64,000 nucleotides of DNA from Pollutimonas thiosulfatoxidans (GCF_004022565.1 NZ_CP022987.1:3224001-3288000), one strand, 5' to 3'; counted from the stretch's first letter, positions 36,540 through 45,233 are shown. Program-made: numbers and translations. The notes: generated by a model from the letters alone, not told the origin.

Positions 36540-37556
36540 ATGCGCAAATTCAAATACGTCTTCGGCGCCGCCGTCATACTTGCAGCAGCGTCCGCTGCCC
36601 AGGCGGGCACGCTGGATATCGTCAAGGAACGCGGTGTCGTGAACTGCGGCGTCACGACAGGTTTTGCCGGGTTCTCGGCACCGGATGCCAAGGGCGAATG
36701 GCAGGGACTGGACGTGGATCTATGCCGCGCCGTTGCTGCAGCCACCTTGGGCGATGCTTCCAAATTCAAGGCGGTGGCGCTTAATTCGCAGCAGCGCTTC
36801 ACTGCCCTGCAGGCCGGCGAGGTCGACCTGCTTGCACGCAACACGACGGTGACGCAGCAACGCGATACGGCCTTGGGCGTGATTTCGGCGGGCGTCAACT
36901 TTTACGATGGCCAGGGCTTCCTGGTCAGCAAGTCGCTGGGTGTAAAAAGCGCCACTGAACTGAACGGCGCCTCAGTCTGCATGCAAACCGGCACGTCCAA
37001 CGAAAACACCATGGCCGACTGGGCACGCAGTCACGGCATCAGCTATAAGCCTGTCGTCATCGAACAGTTCAACGAGGTGGTCAGCGCATTTGCCGCAGGC
37101 CGCTGCGACGTCTTTACCACCGACGCGTCGGGGCTGGCCTCCATCCGCATCTCCAAGCTCACCAATCCGGACGATTACGTCGTCCTGCCCGAGATCATCT
37201 CCAAAGAACCGCTGGGGCCTTTTGTGCGCCAGGGCGACGACCAATGGCTGAACGTCGTCAAATGGACCCTCCAGGCCATGATAGGCGCGGAAGAGCTGGG
37301 CGTTACGTCACAGAATGTTGATGAGCAATTGCAAAGCGCCAACCCCAACATCCAGCGTCTGCTGGGCGTCACCAAAGGGGCTGGCGAAAACATGGGCGTG
37401 GACGAGAAGTGGGCCTACAACATCATCAAGCAAGTGGGCAACTACGGCGAAAGCTTCGAGCGCACCGTTGGCCAGGGCAGCCCGCTGAAGATTCAGCGCG
37501 GCCTTAACGCCCAATGGACGAAGGGCGGCCTGATGTACGGCCTGCCCATACGCTGA
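36540..37556 (+). CDS. AapJ-like periplasmic amino-acid-binding protein (orphan)
   Basis: This is a type II periplasmic binding protein resembling AapJ, the general L-amino-acid-binding protein. The 338-residue precursor starts MRKFKYVFGAAVILAAASA with a signal peptide ending AQA. The mature protein starts GTLDIVKERGVVNCGV and has GFSAPDAKGEWQGLDVDLCRAVAAATLGD, typical of the family. The ATG at 36540 has GGGG just upstream. The permeases and ATPase (AapQMP) that such a protein needs are not adjacent; the next gene is convergent and unrelated. It may serve a transporter encoded elsewhere. Confidence 0.9.
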   Translation: MRKFKYVFGAAVILAAASAAQAGTLDIVKERGVVNCGVTTGFAGFSAPDAKGEWQGLDVDLCRAVAAATLGDASKFKAVALNSQQRFTALQAGEVDLLARNTTVTQQRDTALGVISAGVNFYDGQGFLVSKSLGVKSATELNGASVCMQTGTSNENTMADWARSHGISYKPVVIEQFNEVVSAFAAGRCDVFTTDASGLASIRISKLTNPDDYVVLPEIISKEPLGPFVRQGDDQWLNVVKWTLQAMIGAEELGVTSQNVDEQLQSANPNIQRLLGVTKGAGENMGVDEKWAYNIIKQVGNYGESFERTVGQGSPLKIQRGLNAQWTKGGLMYGLPIR

Positions 37557-37566
37557 TCACTGTCGT

Positions 37567-38037
37567 CTATTTCTTGCGCCGGTACACCAGGGCGATGCGT
37601 GCAAAGGCGATTTGCAGCTCGCGGGTGCCGGCCTGGAAAATTACGGGCCGGCCCCTGCCGGTAAAACAGACCAGGCGCTTGGAAGCCACCAGCGGGATGA
37701 ACTTCGCAAACTGGATGTCTTCCCAGGCGACCTCGCGCTTGCTGATCCAGGATTGCTGGATGCCGGTTTCGTTGATGCAGGTTTCCGACACCAGCATGTA
37801 GCGGGCAAGAACCACCAGTCCCATGAAGCACACGATGATACTGCCCGCCACCACGGGGCTGATGTTCTGGGCCGAAGGACCAGATGCCGTCTGTACGATC
37901 TGCACGGCGATAAAGACCAGTACGCCACAGGCCAGCAGCTTGATCCACTTGGGCCAGGCCATGCCCTTGAGCGGCAGCGGGCCGATTTCCTGCAGTAGCT
38001 GCTGACGCTCTTCGGTGCTGGGTGCTTGTAAAAACAT
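37567..38037 (-). CDS. Membrane protein of unknown function with PH-like tail
   Basis: I do not recognise this 156-residue protein. It has two predicted membrane helices, near residues 31-47 (IKLLACGVLVFIAVQIV) and 60-80 (ISPVVAGSIIVCFMGLVVLA). A soluble C-terminal half follows with alternating strands (CINETGIQQSWISKREVAWEDI, KRLVCFTGRGRPVIF) that resembles a small bacterial pleckstrin-homology-like domain. The start lies two bases after the stop of the HMG-CoA-lyase-type gene, so both are probably one minus-strand unit. It ends ten bases from the convergent AapJ-like gene. Confidence 0.75.
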   Translation of the reverse strand: MFLQAPSTEERQQLLQEIGPLPLKGMAWPKWIKLLACGVLVFIAVQIVQTASGPSAQNISPVVAGSIIVCFMGLVVLARYMLVSETCINETGIQQSWISKREVAWEDIQFAKFIPLVASKRLVCFTGRGRPVIFQAGTRELQIAFARIALVYRRKK

Positions 38038-38039
38038 GC

Positions 38040-38948
38040 TTATGCTGCCTTGCGTGCTGCCAAGGCCGTGCCGGCCCGGCTGGAGGACTTGCGTCCGATT
38101 TGATCGGAGATCCAGTGGCCGATATCGGCCACTGCATCCAGGTCGATGCCGGTGTCGATGTCGAGCCCGCGCAGCATGTAGAGGACGTCTTCGGTAGCTA
38201 CGTTGCCCGTGGCGCCCTTGGCGTAAGGGCAGCCGCCCAGGCCGGCCACCGAACTGTGAAAAATGGAGATCCCTGCTTCCAGGGCCGCCAGGATGTTGGC
38301 CAGCGCCTGTCCGTAGGTGTCGTGAAAGTGCCCCGATACACGTGCCGGGTCCACGACCTCGGTTACGGCACGCATTACCTGGCCTACCCGCAGCGCCGTG
38401 CCGGTGCCGATGGTGTCGGCCACATCGATTTCATCACAGCCCAGTGCGAGCATGCGCCGGGCCACATCCACCACCGCGGCCACGGGTGTTTCGCCCTGAT
38501 AGGGGCAAGCCAACGCACAACTGATGCTGCCGCGCAGACGGAGCCCGGCGTCGCGGGCGGCTTGCGCTACCGGCTCGAAGCGCGCGATGGATTCGGCAAT
38601 GGAGCAGTTGATGTTCTTTTGCGAGAAGGCTTCGCTGGCCGCGCCGAAGATCACAACTTCGTCGACCTTGGCGGCGATGGCGCCCTCGAAGCCGCGCATA
38701 TTGGGCACCAGCGCCGAATAAATCGTGCCGGGGCGCCGCTTGATGCCGGCCATGACCTGGGTGCCATCGGCCATTTGTGGCACCCATTTGGGTGAAACGA
38801 ACGAGACGGCCTCGACGTTCTGGAAGCCTGTAGCCGACAGGCGGTCGATAAGTTCGATTTTGATGGCTGTGTCGACGAACTGCTTTTCGTTCTGCAAGCC
38901 GTCACGGGGCGACACCTCGACAATTTTGACTTGGCTGGGCAAAGACAT
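38040..38948 (-). CDS. Hydroxymethylglutaryl-CoA lyase family enzyme
   Basis: HMG-CoA lyases split HMG-CoA into acetoacetate and acetyl-CoA, the last step of leucine breakdown. The 302-residue protein has the DRE-TIM motif VSPRDGLQNEKQ at the N-terminus, SFVSPKWVPQMAD, HFHDTYGQALAN with metal-binding histidines and the C-terminal catalytic-cysteine signature GLGGCPYAKGATGNVATED. The length matches bacterial MvaB. There is no neighbouring liu operon (no acyl-CoA dehydrogenase or carboxylase), so the physiological role may differ; relatives also act on other 3-hydroxy-3-methylacyl-CoAs. Confidence 0.92.
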   Translation of the reverse strand: MSLPSQVKIVEVSPRDGLQNEKQFVDTAIKIELIDRLSATGFQNVEAVSFVSPKWVPQMADGTQVMAGIKRRPGTIYSALVPNMRGFEGAIAAKVDEVVIFGAASEAFSQKNINCSIAESIARFEPVAQAARDAGLRLRGSISCALACPYQGETPVAAVVDVARRMLALGCDEIDVADTIGTGTALRVGQVMRAVTEVVDPARVSGHFHDTYGQALANILAALEAGISIFHSSVAGLGGCPYAKGATGNVATEDVLYMLRGLDIDTGIDLDAVADIGHWISDQIGRKSSSRAGTALAARKAA

Positions 38949-39011
38949 GGATCTTCCTTCGGTAGGGTGCGCCCGGCATGATGCGGCCGCAAGTGTGAAT
39001 ATATCCTAGTG

Positions 39012-40148
39012 CTAGCGCCGCTGATAGCATCCGTCGTTCTGGCGGAAGACAAGCTCGGCAAGCTCCAGTTGCAACAAACCGGTACTGAGCGTGGGCAAGT
39101 CAAGCGCGGTGCGCGCCTGGAGGGTGTCCAGGTGCACGGGATCGTAGCCCAGAGCGTCCAGGATTTGCTGTTGCTGCAGTGTGGGCTTGCCTGCCTTTTT
39201 GCCACTGGATGCGGCTGGCTTCAAGACAGTAACGGTGGCCGGAAACGTCGGTTGCCCCAGCTCTTCGTGGATATCTTCGGCCGACTCCACCAGTTTGGCG
39301 CCCTGCCGGATCAGCGCATGGCAGCCACGCGATAGCGGCGAATGGATGGAGCCGGGAATGGCAAAGACTTCGCGCCCCATTTCAGAGGCGAGGCGCGCCG
39401 TAATGAGCGAGCCGCTATGCTTGGCTGCCTCGACCACCAGTACACCACGCGACATCCCGGCCACCAGGCGGTTACGCCGGGGAAACTGGTGCCGCAGCGC
39501 CCGCGTACCCAAGGGAAACTCGGAAACAAGTGCGCCATCGGCGGCAATCCGGTGGGCCAGATCGCGATTGGCAGCGGGGTAGACGATGTCTATGCCCGTG
39601 CCCAGAACGGCCACCGTGCCTCCTGCTTGCGGACCGGCGCGCAAGGCCCCGTCGTGCGCGGCGGCGTCTATGCCCTGGGCCAGGCCGCTGACGATGCACC
39701 AGCCTTGCTGCGCAAGGTGCCGGGCAAAGGCCGATGCATTGTCCGCGCCGCCGGGGCTTGCACTGCGCGCGCCCACGATCGCAATGGATGGGCGCGATAA
39801 GTGGTGCAAATTGCCGTTTACGTAAAGCAAAAGAGGCGGGTCGTGAGTGTCGAGCAGGCTGCGCGGGTAAGCGGGATCGGCCAGTGTCAGCACATGGTGC
39901 ATGGGCTCGGCTATCCATTCCAGGCTGCGCGCTATCGTGGCCTGCACGGCGTCGGAGGGTGCTTGTTTCAGTTGTCGCGCAAGCGCTTGCGGCAAGACCT
40001 TGCCCAGGCCCCCGATGGAGGTGGCGTAGATTTCCTGGGGCAGGCCGATGGCGGCCAGCAGGTTGCGCGCCTGGGCCGGGCCGACGCCGGGCTCGAGCGA
40101 CAGGCGGATCCAGGCGGTCAGCTCTTCGTGAGACAAGGTAACAGGCAT
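39012..40148 (-). CDS. dprA: DNA-processing protein DprA
   Basis: DprA binds incoming single-stranded DNA during natural transformation and loads RecA. The 378-residue protein has an N-terminal helical region (LTAWIRLSLEPGVGPAQARNLLAAIG), the Rossmann-like core IAIVGARSASPGG, IVSGLAQGIDAAAHDGAL, GTGIDIVYPAANRDLA and PRRNRLVAGMS, and a C-terminal winged-helix domain (about 310-378). It is divergent from def; in E. coli the related gene is co-directional with def-fmt, so the arrangement differs. A comF homologue also occurs in this window, but competence itself cannot be concluded. Confidence 0.94.
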   Translation of the reverse strand: MPVTLSHEELTAWIRLSLEPGVGPAQARNLLAAIGLPQEIYATSIGGLGKVLPQALARQLKQAPSDAVQATIARSLEWIAEPMHHVLTLADPAYPRSLLDTHDPPLLLYVNGNLHHLSRPSIAIVGARSASPGGADNASAFARHLAQQGWCIVSGLAQGIDAAAHDGALRAGPQAGGTVAVLGTGIDIVYPAANRDLAHRIAADGALVSEFPLGTRALRHQFPRRNRLVAGMSRGVLVVEAAKHSGSLITARLASEMGREVFAIPGSIHSPLSRGCHALIRQGAKLVESAEDIHEELGQPTFPATVTVLKPAASSGKKAGKPTLQQQQILDALGYDPVHLDTLQARTALDLPTLSTGLLQLELAELVFRQNDGCYQRR

Positions 40149-40190
40149 GCGTTAGTGTGGCACAAGACGAACTTTACGCAAGGGAATGGG

Positions 40191-40207
40191 TCAAACCACT
40201 GGTTTGA
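40191..40207. promoter_or_regulatory. Palindrome TCAAACC-N3-GGTTTGA between dprA and def
   Basis: The two seven-base arms (40191-40197 and 40201-40207) are perfect reverse complements around ACT. The element sits just upstream of a TATCAT (40210-40215), which may be the -10 of the def promoter, so a bound repressor would block it. It could also form a hairpin in a leftward transcript. The cognate protein is unknown. Confidence 0.4.
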
Positions 40208-40244
40208 TTTATCATAGAGATCTGAACGATACACGGAACGCGAT

Positions 40245-40757
40245 ATGGCTTTACTTCCTATTTTGCGCTACCCGGACCCGCGCTTGCACAAAGTAGCCAA
40301 GCCCGTCCAGGTGGTCGACGACCGCATACGCCAGTTGGTGCAAGACATGGCCGAAACCATGTACGACGCGCCCGGGGTAGGCCTGGCCGCGACCCAGGTC
40401 GACGTCCACGAGCGCGTCGTGGTCATCGACGTGTCCGAGGAAGGTAATCAGCTACTGGTGTTGATCAACCCCGAAATCACCTGGAAAAGCGAAGAGACCC
40501 AGGTCTACGAAGAAGGCTGCCTGTCTGTGCCCGGCATTTACGACGAGGTCCAGCGATCGGCGCAGATTCATGTGCGCGCGCTCAACCTCGATGGCCAGCC
40601 TTTCGAGTTCGACGCTGAAGGGCTGCTGGCCGTTTGTGTACAGCACGAGCTCGACCATTTGCTCGGCAAGGTGTTTGTCGAGTATTTGTCCGGGCTTAAG
40701 CAAAACCGCATCAAGACGCGCCTGCGCAAGCAAGAGCGCGAGGCATTGCGCGCCTGA
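40245..40757 (+). CDS. def: Peptide deformylase
   Basis: Def removes the formyl group from the N-terminal methionine of new proteins. The 170-residue metalloenzyme has motif 1 GVGLAATQ near residue 46, motif 2 EGCLSVPG with the metal-ligand cysteine near 92, and motif 3 QHELDHLLGKVF with metal-ligand histidines H134 and H138 and catalytic E135. The start is clear because MALLPILRYPDPRLHKVAKPV is the conserved N-terminus. It is followed by fmt after an intrinsic terminator. Expression probably starts in the gap after dprA. Confidence 0.96.
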   Translation: MALLPILRYPDPRLHKVAKPVQVVDDRIRQLVQDMAETMYDAPGVGLAATQVDVHERVVVIDVSEEGNQLLVLINPEITWKSEETQVYEEGCLSVPGIYDEVQRSAQIHVRALNLDGQPFEFDAEGLLAVCVQHELDHLLGKVFVEYLSGLKQNRIKTRLRKQEREALRA

Positions 40758-40785
40758 GGCCGGCCTCGCCCCGCTTGTTATGATG

Positions 40786-40812
40786 GCCGATTCCCTTCGA
40801 ATCGGCTTTTTT
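40786..40812 (+). terminator. Intrinsic terminator between def and fmt
   Basis: GCCGATTC (40786-40793) and GAATCGGC (40799-40806) form a perfect 8-base stem with the loop CCTTC, followed at once by six T. It is the clearest intrinsic terminator in the window. The T run ends only five bases before the fmt ATG, so the element occupies the place where a fmt Shine-Dalgarno would be. Confidence 0.85.
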
Positions 40813-40817
40813 GACTT

Positions 40818-41771
40818 ATGCGCATCGTTTTTGCAGGAACTCCTCACTTCGCCCGCCTGGCGCTGGACGCCATTCTTGCGGCCGGACATCAGGTTCCTCT
40901 GGTGCTGACCCAACCCGACCGCCCCGCCGGACGCGGCCTGAAGCTGACTCCCAGCGCGGTCAAGCAGGGCGCAGTGGCGGCCGGCATACCCGTGTGCCAG
41001 CCGCGCAGCCTGCGCCTGGATGGCAAGTATCCGGACGAGGCCGCAGCGGCCCGGACGGCGCTCGAACAAGCGGCGCCCGAAGTTCTGGTCGTGGCGGCCT
41101 ATGGCCTGATACTGCCTCAGTGGGTGCTCGACCTACCGTCTTATGGTTGCTTCAATATCCATGCCAGTCTGCTACCACGCTGGCGCGGCGCGGCACCCAT
41201 ACAGCGGGCGATCGAAGCCGGCGACGACCAGACCGGCATCACCATCATGATGATGGACCAGGGCCTGGACACGGGTGCCATGCTGTTGACCCGGGCCATC
41301 CCGATCACGGCGGCGCACAACGCGGCAGCGCTGCATGACGAACTTGCGCAGTTGGGCGCCGAGGCCATCGTCCAGGCCATCGATGAGCTGCAGGCCGGTA
41401 CGCTGATGGCCACCCCCCAGCCTGCGGAAGGCGTGACTTACGCGGCCAAGCTGGAAAAAACAGAATCCCCTCTGGACCTGAATCAGCCTGCGGCGGTGCT
41501 CGAGCGGCGCATCCGCGCCTTTGATCCGGTGCCCGGTTCCACCCTGGCCTTGCCGGGTATCGATGGCGTAGTCAAGGTGTGGAAGGCTGCGGCGCTACCG
41601 GCCGGGCTTCAAGACGAAGCCGGGCCGACTGCCGGGCAGTTGATACGGGCCGGATCGGAGGGGATAGACCTGGCTACCGGTGATGGCGTGCTGCGCCTGC
41701 TGGAGCTGCAGCGGCCTGGCGGGAAGCGCCAGCCCGTCGCGTCTTTCATGCAGGGCTGGCACCACGCTTGA
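40818..41771 (+). CDS. fmt: Methionyl-tRNA formyltransferase
   Basis: Fmt formylates methionyl-initiator tRNA using 10-formyl-tetrahydrofolate. The 317-residue protein opens with the canonical MRIVFAGTPHFARLALDAIL, has RPAGRGLKLTPSAVK, then the catalytic-loop INIHASLLPRWRGAAPIQ equivalent (NIHASLLPRWRGAAP) with the conserved His, and a C-terminal tRNA-binding domain (about 205-317). The start is fixed by the conserved N-terminus, yet no Shine-Dalgarno precedes it because the terminator hairpin and T run lie there. Translation and transcription of fmt may thus be limited by this element. It is convergent with rimO. Confidence 0.96.
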   Translation: MRIVFAGTPHFARLALDAILAAGHQVPLVLTQPDRPAGRGLKLTPSAVKQGAVAAGIPVCQPRSLRLDGKYPDEAAAARTALEQAAPEVLVVAAYGLILPQWVLDLPSYGCFNIHASLLPRWRGAAPIQRAIEAGDDQTGITIMMMDQGLDTGAMLLTRAIPITAAHNAAALHDELAQLGAEAIVQAIDELQAGTLMATPQPAEGVTYAAKLEKTESPLDLNQPAAVLERRIRAFDPVPGSTLALPGIDGVVKVWKAAALPAGLQDEAGPTAGQLIRAGSEGIDLATGDGVLRLLELQRPGGKRQPVASFMQGWHHA

Positions 41772-41799
41772 AGCGGCGTCGCGGCGCGTCGCCCCGCTT
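41771..41799. terminator. Imperfect hairpin in the fmt/rimO convergent gap
   Basis: AAGCGG at 41771 and CCGCTT at 41794-41799 pair, with additional GGCG/CGCC pairing possible around a bulge. It lies between the two stop codons and could act in both directions, but there is no T run on either side. Confidence 0.3.
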
Positions 41800-43117
41800 A
41801 GCCGATATGTTCAGCGTATAAGTCGTATTCGTCCGAGTCGGTAACGCGCACGCGCAGCATATCGCCCGGCTTGACGGTCTTGTCGGTGCTGACAAATACA
41901 TTGCCATCGATCTCGGGGGCGTCCGCACTTGAGCGCCCCACGGGGCCGTCTTCGTCGATTTCGTCGATCAGCACGTCGATTTCGCGGCCCACTTTCTGCG
42001 CCAGGCGCTCGGTCGAGATGGCCTGTTGATGGGCCATGAAGCGATCCCAGCGTTCTTGCTTGATCTCGTCAGGGACATGATCCGGCAGCGCGTTGGCTCC
42101 GGCGCCGGTTACCGGCGAATACTGGAAACAGCCGACCCGATCAAGCTGGGCCTCGCTCATCCAGTCCAGTAAATACTGGAAGTCTTCTTCCGTTTCGCCG
42201 GGAAAGCCGACGATAAAAGTGGAGCGCAAGGTCAGGTCGGGACAGGCGATGCGCCAGTTCTTGATGCGGGCCAGCGTGCGGTCCTCGAAAGCGGGCCGCT
42301 TCATGGCCTTCAGGATGCGCGGGCTGGCGTGCTGGAAGGGGATATCCAGGTAAGGCAGGATCTTGCCTTCAGCCATCAGGGGTATGACTTCGTCTACATG
42401 CGGATACGGATACACATAATGCAAGCGGGTCCACACGCCGAATTCGGCCAAGGCCGCGCTTAGCTGCGTCAGGTGCGTCTTGATGGGGCGCCCGTTCCAG
42501 AAGCCGCTGCGAAACTTGACGTCGACGCCGTAGGCGCTGGTGTCTTGCGAGATGACCAGCAATTCTTTTACGCCTGCCTTGACCAGCCGTTCGGCTTCGC
42601 CCATGACGTCGCCTATGGGACGGCTGACCAGCTTGCCCCGCATGGACGGAATAATGCAGAAGCTGCAATGGTGATTGCAGCCTTCCGAGATCTTCAGGTA
42701 GGCGTAGTGGCGCGGCGTCAGCTTGATGCCTTGCGGTGGCACCAGGTCGGTATAAGGGTCGTGAGCCAAATTCGGTGGCGCGGCCTCATGGACGGCGCGC
42801 ACGACCTGTTCGTATTGCTGCGGGCCGGTAACTGCCAGCACCGACGGATGTACCTCGCGGATCAGCGACTCTTCCACACCCATGCAACCCGTTACGATGA
42901 CCTTGCCGTTCTCGGCAATGGCCTCGCCGATCGCATCGAGCGATTCGGCCTTGGCGCTGTCGATGAAGCCACAGGTGTTCACGACCACCACGTCGGCATT
43001 GTCGTAGTCGGGGCTGATGATGTAGCCCTCGGTGCGCAGTTGCGTCAGGATGCGCTCTGAATCTACCAGGGCTTTGGGGCATCCCAGGCTGACGAAGCCG
43101 ACTTTAGGGGAACTCAT
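41798..43117 (-). CDS. rimO: Ribosomal protein S12 methylthiotransferase RimO
   Basis: RimO is a radical-SAM enzyme that adds a methylthio group to an aspartate of ribosomal protein S12. The 439-residue protein has the UPF0004 domain with its cluster cysteines (VGFVSLGCPKALVDSE, VNTCGFIDSA, VTGCMGVEE), the radical-SAM CxxxCxxC in ISEGCNHHCSFCIIP, and a C-terminal TRAM domain. The ATG at 43117 gives the conserved MSSPKVGFVSLGCPK start; the frame is open upstream without homology. It lies on the minus strand between fmt and rsmB, which are often adjacent in other bacteria. Confidence 0.96.
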   Translation of the reverse strand: MSSPKVGFVSLGCPKALVDSERILTQLRTEGYIISPDYDNADVVVVNTCGFIDSAKAESLDAIGEAIAENGKVIVTGCMGVEESLIREVHPSVLAVTGPQQYEQVVRAVHEAAPPNLAHDPYTDLVPPQGIKLTPRHYAYLKISEGCNHHCSFCIIPSMRGKLVSRPIGDVMGEAERLVKAGVKELLVISQDTSAYGVDVKFRSGFWNGRPIKTHLTQLSAALAEFGVWTRLHYVYPYPHVDEVIPLMAEGKILPYLDIPFQHASPRILKAMKRPAFEDRTLARIKNWRIACPDLTLRSTFIVGFPGETEEDFQYLLDWMSEAQLDRVGCFQYSPVTGAGANALPDHVPDEIKQERWDRFMAHQQAISTERLAQKVGREIDVLIDEIDEDGPVGRSSADAPEIDGNVFVSTDKTVKPGDMLRVRVTDSDEYDLYAEHIG

Positions 43118-43246
43118 GAATAACCTCGTTGAGCATTGAGCTCGATAAATCAAAAATGTTAATGGCGGTGGGCCAGGGCAGGTGGGGGCAAGGCCAAATG
43201 ATGATAAAGTCCACAGCAACGCGACCCTACGCAGGCCTTTGCATTC

Positions 43247-44599
43247 GTGCCACTACCTCCAGCCCATCCCAGCCGCCCCACCTTATCTGACACCATACTG
43301 GCCAGCGCACAAAATGTGCAGGCCGTTCTGGCGGGGCGATCCTTGTCCGACAGCTTGTCGACCACACCAGCCGCCTTGCGTGCCTCGGTGCAGGCCGTGG
43401 CTTTTCATACCTTGCGTAATCTGGGCCTGGCCCGCGAGATCAAGCTACTTATGGTCAAGCGCACGCCGCCCAATCAATTGTTCGACGCGTTGTTGCTGGT
43501 GTCGCTGGCGCTGTTGGAAACAGCCATAGACGCCGCCGAAACCCCGCCGGACACCTCGCCTGCCCGGCGCCACATTCCTGTGTATGCCGTGCATACCGTC
43601 GTGGACCAGGCCGTCGGCGTGATCGACGGGCAAAAAAAGTTGCAGCCGTACAAGGCGTTGCTGAACGGTGTGTTGCGCAGCTATATCCGTGAAAGACCGG
43701 GTATTTTAACGCAGGCGCGCAAAAACCCCGAGGCTCGCTACAATCATCCCGCCTGGTGGATACATCGCCTGCGCAAGGCCTACCCCGATCAGTGGCAGGC
43801 CTTGTTGGCCGCCGCCAATATCCCGGGCCCCATGACATTGCGCGTCAACGCGCGGCGCGCTTCGGTCGCGGACCTGATGACGGCGCTGCAGGACGCCGGC
43901 ATATCGGCCGTGTCAAGCTCGGAACACGCCATTACGCTGGCCAGCCCGCTGCCCGTGCACGACATTCCCGGCTTCGACGAGGGCTGGTGGTCGGTCCAGG
44001 ACATGGCTGCCCAGCAGGCCGCCATGTTGTTGCCATTGACACCGGGCATGCGGGTACTGGATGCCTGCGCGGCGCCGGGAGGCAAGACGGCTCATATACT
44101 CGAGCGCGCCGATGTCGAACTGCTGGCCCTGGATACCGACCCACAACGCTTGCAGCGCATACACCAGAACCTGCAGCGAGTGGGTCTGGACGGCGATCAT
44201 GTCAGCACAAAGTGCGCCGATGCCGCTGATCCCGCTTCGTGGTGGGACGAGCGTCCCTTCGATGCCGTGTTGGCCGATGTACCCTGCACAGCGTCAGGGG
44301 TGGTAAGACGCCATCCGGATATCCGATGGTTGCGTCGCGAAGCTGACATTCGCCGCACCGCCCAGTTGCAGGGCCAGATCATCGACGCCTTGTGGACCAC
44401 AGTCGGCCCGGGCGGCCATATGCTTTATGCTACGTGCTCTATCTTCCCCCAGGAAGGCGAACAGCAGGCGGAGCAATTCGCACAACGGCATGCCGACGCG
44501 CGGCGTTTGCCGGCTCCCGGGCAATTGTTGCCGCTGGACGGCGCTGGCGGCGTGACGCATGACGGCTTCTTCTATGCCTTGTTTGCCAAGACGGCGTGA
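43247..44599 (+). CDS. rsmB: 16S rRNA (cytosine-967-C5) methyltransferase RsmB
   Basis: RsmB methylates C967 of 16S rRNA. The 450-residue protein has an N-terminal NusB-like RNA-binding domain (about 15-160), then the SAM-binding Rossmann domain with LDACAAPGGKTAHILE, and the two catalytic cysteines in ADVPCTASGVVRRHPD and ATCSIFPQE. The GTG at 43247 is the first start in the frame and has only a weak ribosome site, so the exact start is uncertain. It leads a unit with the DUF4390 gene and ntrYX, an arrangement I know from other beta-proteobacteria. Confidence 0.94.
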   Translation: MPLPPAHPSRPTLSDTILASAQNVQAVLAGRSLSDSLSTTPAALRASVQAVAFHTLRNLGLAREIKLLMVKRTPPNQLFDALLLVSLALLETAIDAAETPPDTSPARRHIPVYAVHTVVDQAVGVIDGQKKLQPYKALLNGVLRSYIRERPGILTQARKNPEARYNHPAWWIHRLRKAYPDQWQALLAAANIPGPMTLRVNARRASVADLMTALQDAGISAVSSSEHAITLASPLPVHDIPGFDEGWWSVQDMAAQQAAMLLPLTPGMRVLDACAAPGGKTAHILERADVELLALDTDPQRLQRIHQNLQRVGLDGDHVSTKCADAADPASWWDERPFDAVLADVPCTASGVVRRHPDIRWLRREADIRRTAQLQGQIIDALWTTVGPGGHMLYATCSIFPQEGEQQAEQFAQRHADARRLPAPGQLLPLDGAGGVTHDGFFYALFAKTA

Positions 44600-44648
44600 G
44601 TCGTCAAAAATGGTGCTTCGGTCTGTTCGTGTGTTTGGGTGACCATTG

Positions 44649-45233
44649 ATGCTTCGAGTTTTGCTTTTGCTACTGGTATGCGCCGGCTTGTCGGTACAGG
44701 CGGGTACCGGCGTGTCTTCGGAGCAGAGCCAACAAGAGCGGGTGCTGCGCGTCGACCCGGTAGTGCGGGACGGCAAACTGTATATCGACGCCGATGTCGA
44801 TCTTCCTGTTGTCGGCGACCTGCGCAACGCGGCCCAGAAAGGTGTGCCCCTGTATTTCAGTGCCGATGTCGAGATTGTGTCCAAGCGCTGGTGGTGGTTC
44901 GATAAAGTCGTCGTCAACGACCGCCTCACCTGGCGCATTGTCTATAACGCACTGACGCGCCAATGGCGCATCGGTACGGGCGAGCTTTCCTTGCCCGAGT
45001 CGTCCCTGGATGATGCCTTGTCGCTGGTAAGAAATATTCGCGGATGGGCCGTGGCCGATGTCAACGAGCTGGACCGCGATCAATTGTACGAAGGCCGCAT
45101 ACGAGTGCGGCTCGATACCTCGCTTCTGGCGCGCCCCTTCCAGGTCGACGCCTTCAACAGCAGTGCCTGGTCCCTGGCAACCCCATGGAAAAACTTCACC
45201 TTTTCGATCTCCATCGAAGAGCCCCGGCCTTGA
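44649..45233 (+). CDS. DUF4390 domain protein, exported, function unknown
   Basis: This protein of about 194 residues has a signal peptide (MLRVLLLLLVCAGLSVQAG) and a conserved body containing DADVDLPVVGDLRNAAQKGVP, KRWWWFDKVV and LTWRIVYNALTRQWRI, which I recognise as the DUF4390 family found next to ntrY in beta-proteobacteria. The W-rich core suggests a beta-sandwich. The ATG at 44649 is preferred to the adjacent TTG. The end overlaps the likely ntrY start by about 50 bases. A role in the NtrYX envelope-sensing pathway is possible but unproven. Confidence 0.85.
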   Translation: MLRVLLLLLVCAGLSVQAGTGVSSEQSQQERVLRVDPVVRDGKLYIDADVDLPVVGDLRNAAQKGVPLYFSADVEIVSKRWWWFDKVVVNDRLTWRIVYNALTRQWRIGTGELSLPESSLDDALSLVRNIRGWAVADVNELDRDQLYEGRIRVRLDTSLLARPFQVDAFNSSAWSLATPWKNFTFSISIEEPRP

